Below, in pieces: positions 52,480 through 52,934 of a DNA stretch of 52,934 nt (its first letter is position 1; every line of letters begins with the position of its first letter). The position numbers were made by a program, and so were the translations under genes. A model generated the notes under the pieces. The model searched no databases. It was given only the letters and a program-made list of their open reading frames with translations, and was not told the DNA's origin. The stretch is from Synechococcales cyanobacterium bin2.concoct.b11b12b14.033 (GTDB lineage: Bacteria > Cyanobacteriota > Vampirovibrionia > Caenarcaniphilales > Caenarcanaceae). The DNA is taken from contig JAAFJH010000007.1 in assembly GCA_013298875.1 (NCBI GenBank), positions 1 to 52,934 on the forward strand, in the 5' to 3' direction.

Positions 52480-52934
52480 TTAAAAATCTCCAAATCCTTC
52501 ATATTTATTAAAAGCCAACAAATAAATACTTTTTTCTAAATTAGAACTTATTTCTTTAAATTCGTTTACTACTGTATTCAGCGACTGTGTAGATTTAGTT
52601 TCTTTTAAAACATCATCAATAATTTGAGGGAGAGACTTGCATAATTTTCGAAAAGCTAATTTGTCGCCAGTTACTAATTCATAAAATTTATCAATTGAAA
52701 GCTTTCTAATTCTATTATCAGAAACCGAATTGCTATCCAAAGACACTTTCCATATTTCATTTTGACTTTTCTTAGCAATGACTTCAACTAAAAAACATTG
52801 AGATTCAGGATTTTTCAATAATATATTTTGCATTCTCATAAAGGTCTTTTGAGCAGAAGAAGAATTCATTGTATTGTGTTTGTTTTTCAACTCAACAAAA
52901 ATACTTAATTTCTCATTTACAATATCAAATCCTT
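52480..52934 (-). CDS. Type II restriction endonuclease, Eco47II/Sau96I-like (partial)
   Basis: The frame runs off the right edge, so the N-terminal part is missing; the visible part is about 150 residues. A PD-(D/E)xK core is seen as GFDIV with a catalytic Asp, then VELK (Glu-x-Lys), followed by NKHNTMNSSSAQ, a stretch I associate with the Eco47II family. An internal TTG at 52890 is not the start. The gene abuts its cognate methylase by stop and start, and the pair probably targets GGWCC or GGNCC, by inference. Confidence 0.8.
   Translation of the reverse strand, partial: GFDIVNEKLSIFVELKNKHNTMNSSSAQKTFMRMQNILLKNPESQCFLVEVIAKKSQNEIWKVSLDSNSVSDNRIRKLSIDKFYELVTGDKLAFRKLCKSLPQIIDDVLKETKSTQSLNTVVNEFKEISSNLEKSIYLLAFNKYEGFGDF

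Overview
The window is a low-GC (clearly A+T-rich), densely coded chromosomal segment of a Gram-negative-type bacterium. It carries outer-membrane and LPS genes (rfbA, rfbC, lpxA, fabZ, kdsA, waaA) and core genes (mutS, clpB, ftsE/ftsX, folD, panC, coaBC, hisB, aroE, tmk, nusA, rimP). Several family choices recall the cyanobacterial lineage: a short ferredoxin with a C-x5-C-x3-C first half, a DUF2103 protein, a HAS-barrel HerA ATPase and a SpoIID-domain protein in an LPS-bearing cell. No photosynthesis gene is present. My best inference, unproven, is a non-photosynthetic Cyanobacteria relative (Melainabacteria/Vampirovibrionia).

Layout. 1-3.1 kb: dTDP-sugar genes, a PTPS-family enzyme, msrA and a small Cys/Gly-rich secreted protein. 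3.3-6.8 kb: mutS, then a two-gene HEPN cassette; near-identical 35-bp promoter-like repeats lie upstream of mutS and upstream of the cassette. 6.8-7.6 kb: sparse, only doubtful small ORFs. 7.6-11.5 kb: yebC, a FliO-like membrane protein, lpxA, fabZ, ferredoxin. 11.7-17.4 kb: a frameshifted Gly/Cys-rich secreted protein, herA, hisB, a MerC-domain/PQ-loop pair, coaBC and an alkyltransferase-like protein. 17.5-21.7 kb: a large low-complexity membrane protein, a TadE/TadG-like protein and aroE. 21.7-23.3 kb: a degraded IS4-family element nested in an outer inverted-repeat pair, followed by an orphan gene 3' end. 23.3-30.7 kb: kdsA, duplicated coiled-coil genes, clpB, DUF2103, ftsXE, an SDR. 30.9-38.9 kb: a small hypothetical, an M23 peptidase, hypotheticals, an AIM24-like protein, folD-waaA, panC, SpoIID. 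39.1-47.9 kb: a DUF3999/DUF2339 pair, a fresh-looking IS1-family insertion, two tandem DUF3137 paralogues, lemA and a stop-interrupted hypothetical gene. 48.1-52.9 kb: a frameshifted hypothetical, tmk, nusA, rimP and an Eco47II/Sau96I-type restriction-modification pair that runs off the window.

The most unusual property is the number of short tandem duplications. Units of 112, 61, 40 and 58 bp each sit inside a gene, none is a multiple of three, and each breaks the frame. In every case removing one copy gives an exact multiple of three and joins the two parts. Further tandem copies lie between genes (51 bp), over a start codon (29 bp) and as a whole-gene duplication. A one-base frameshift and an in-frame stop break two more genes. 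These are either assembly artefacts or real duplication-driven inactivation that may be reversible; raw reads would decide.

Functionally, rfbA/rfbC feed surface polysaccharide, while lpxA, fabZ, kdsA and waaA supply lipid A and Kdo steps. FtsEX, the M23 peptidase and the SpoIID protein point to cell-wall remodelling. rimP-nusA appears to be transcribed through a terminator-like leader, suggesting attenuation.
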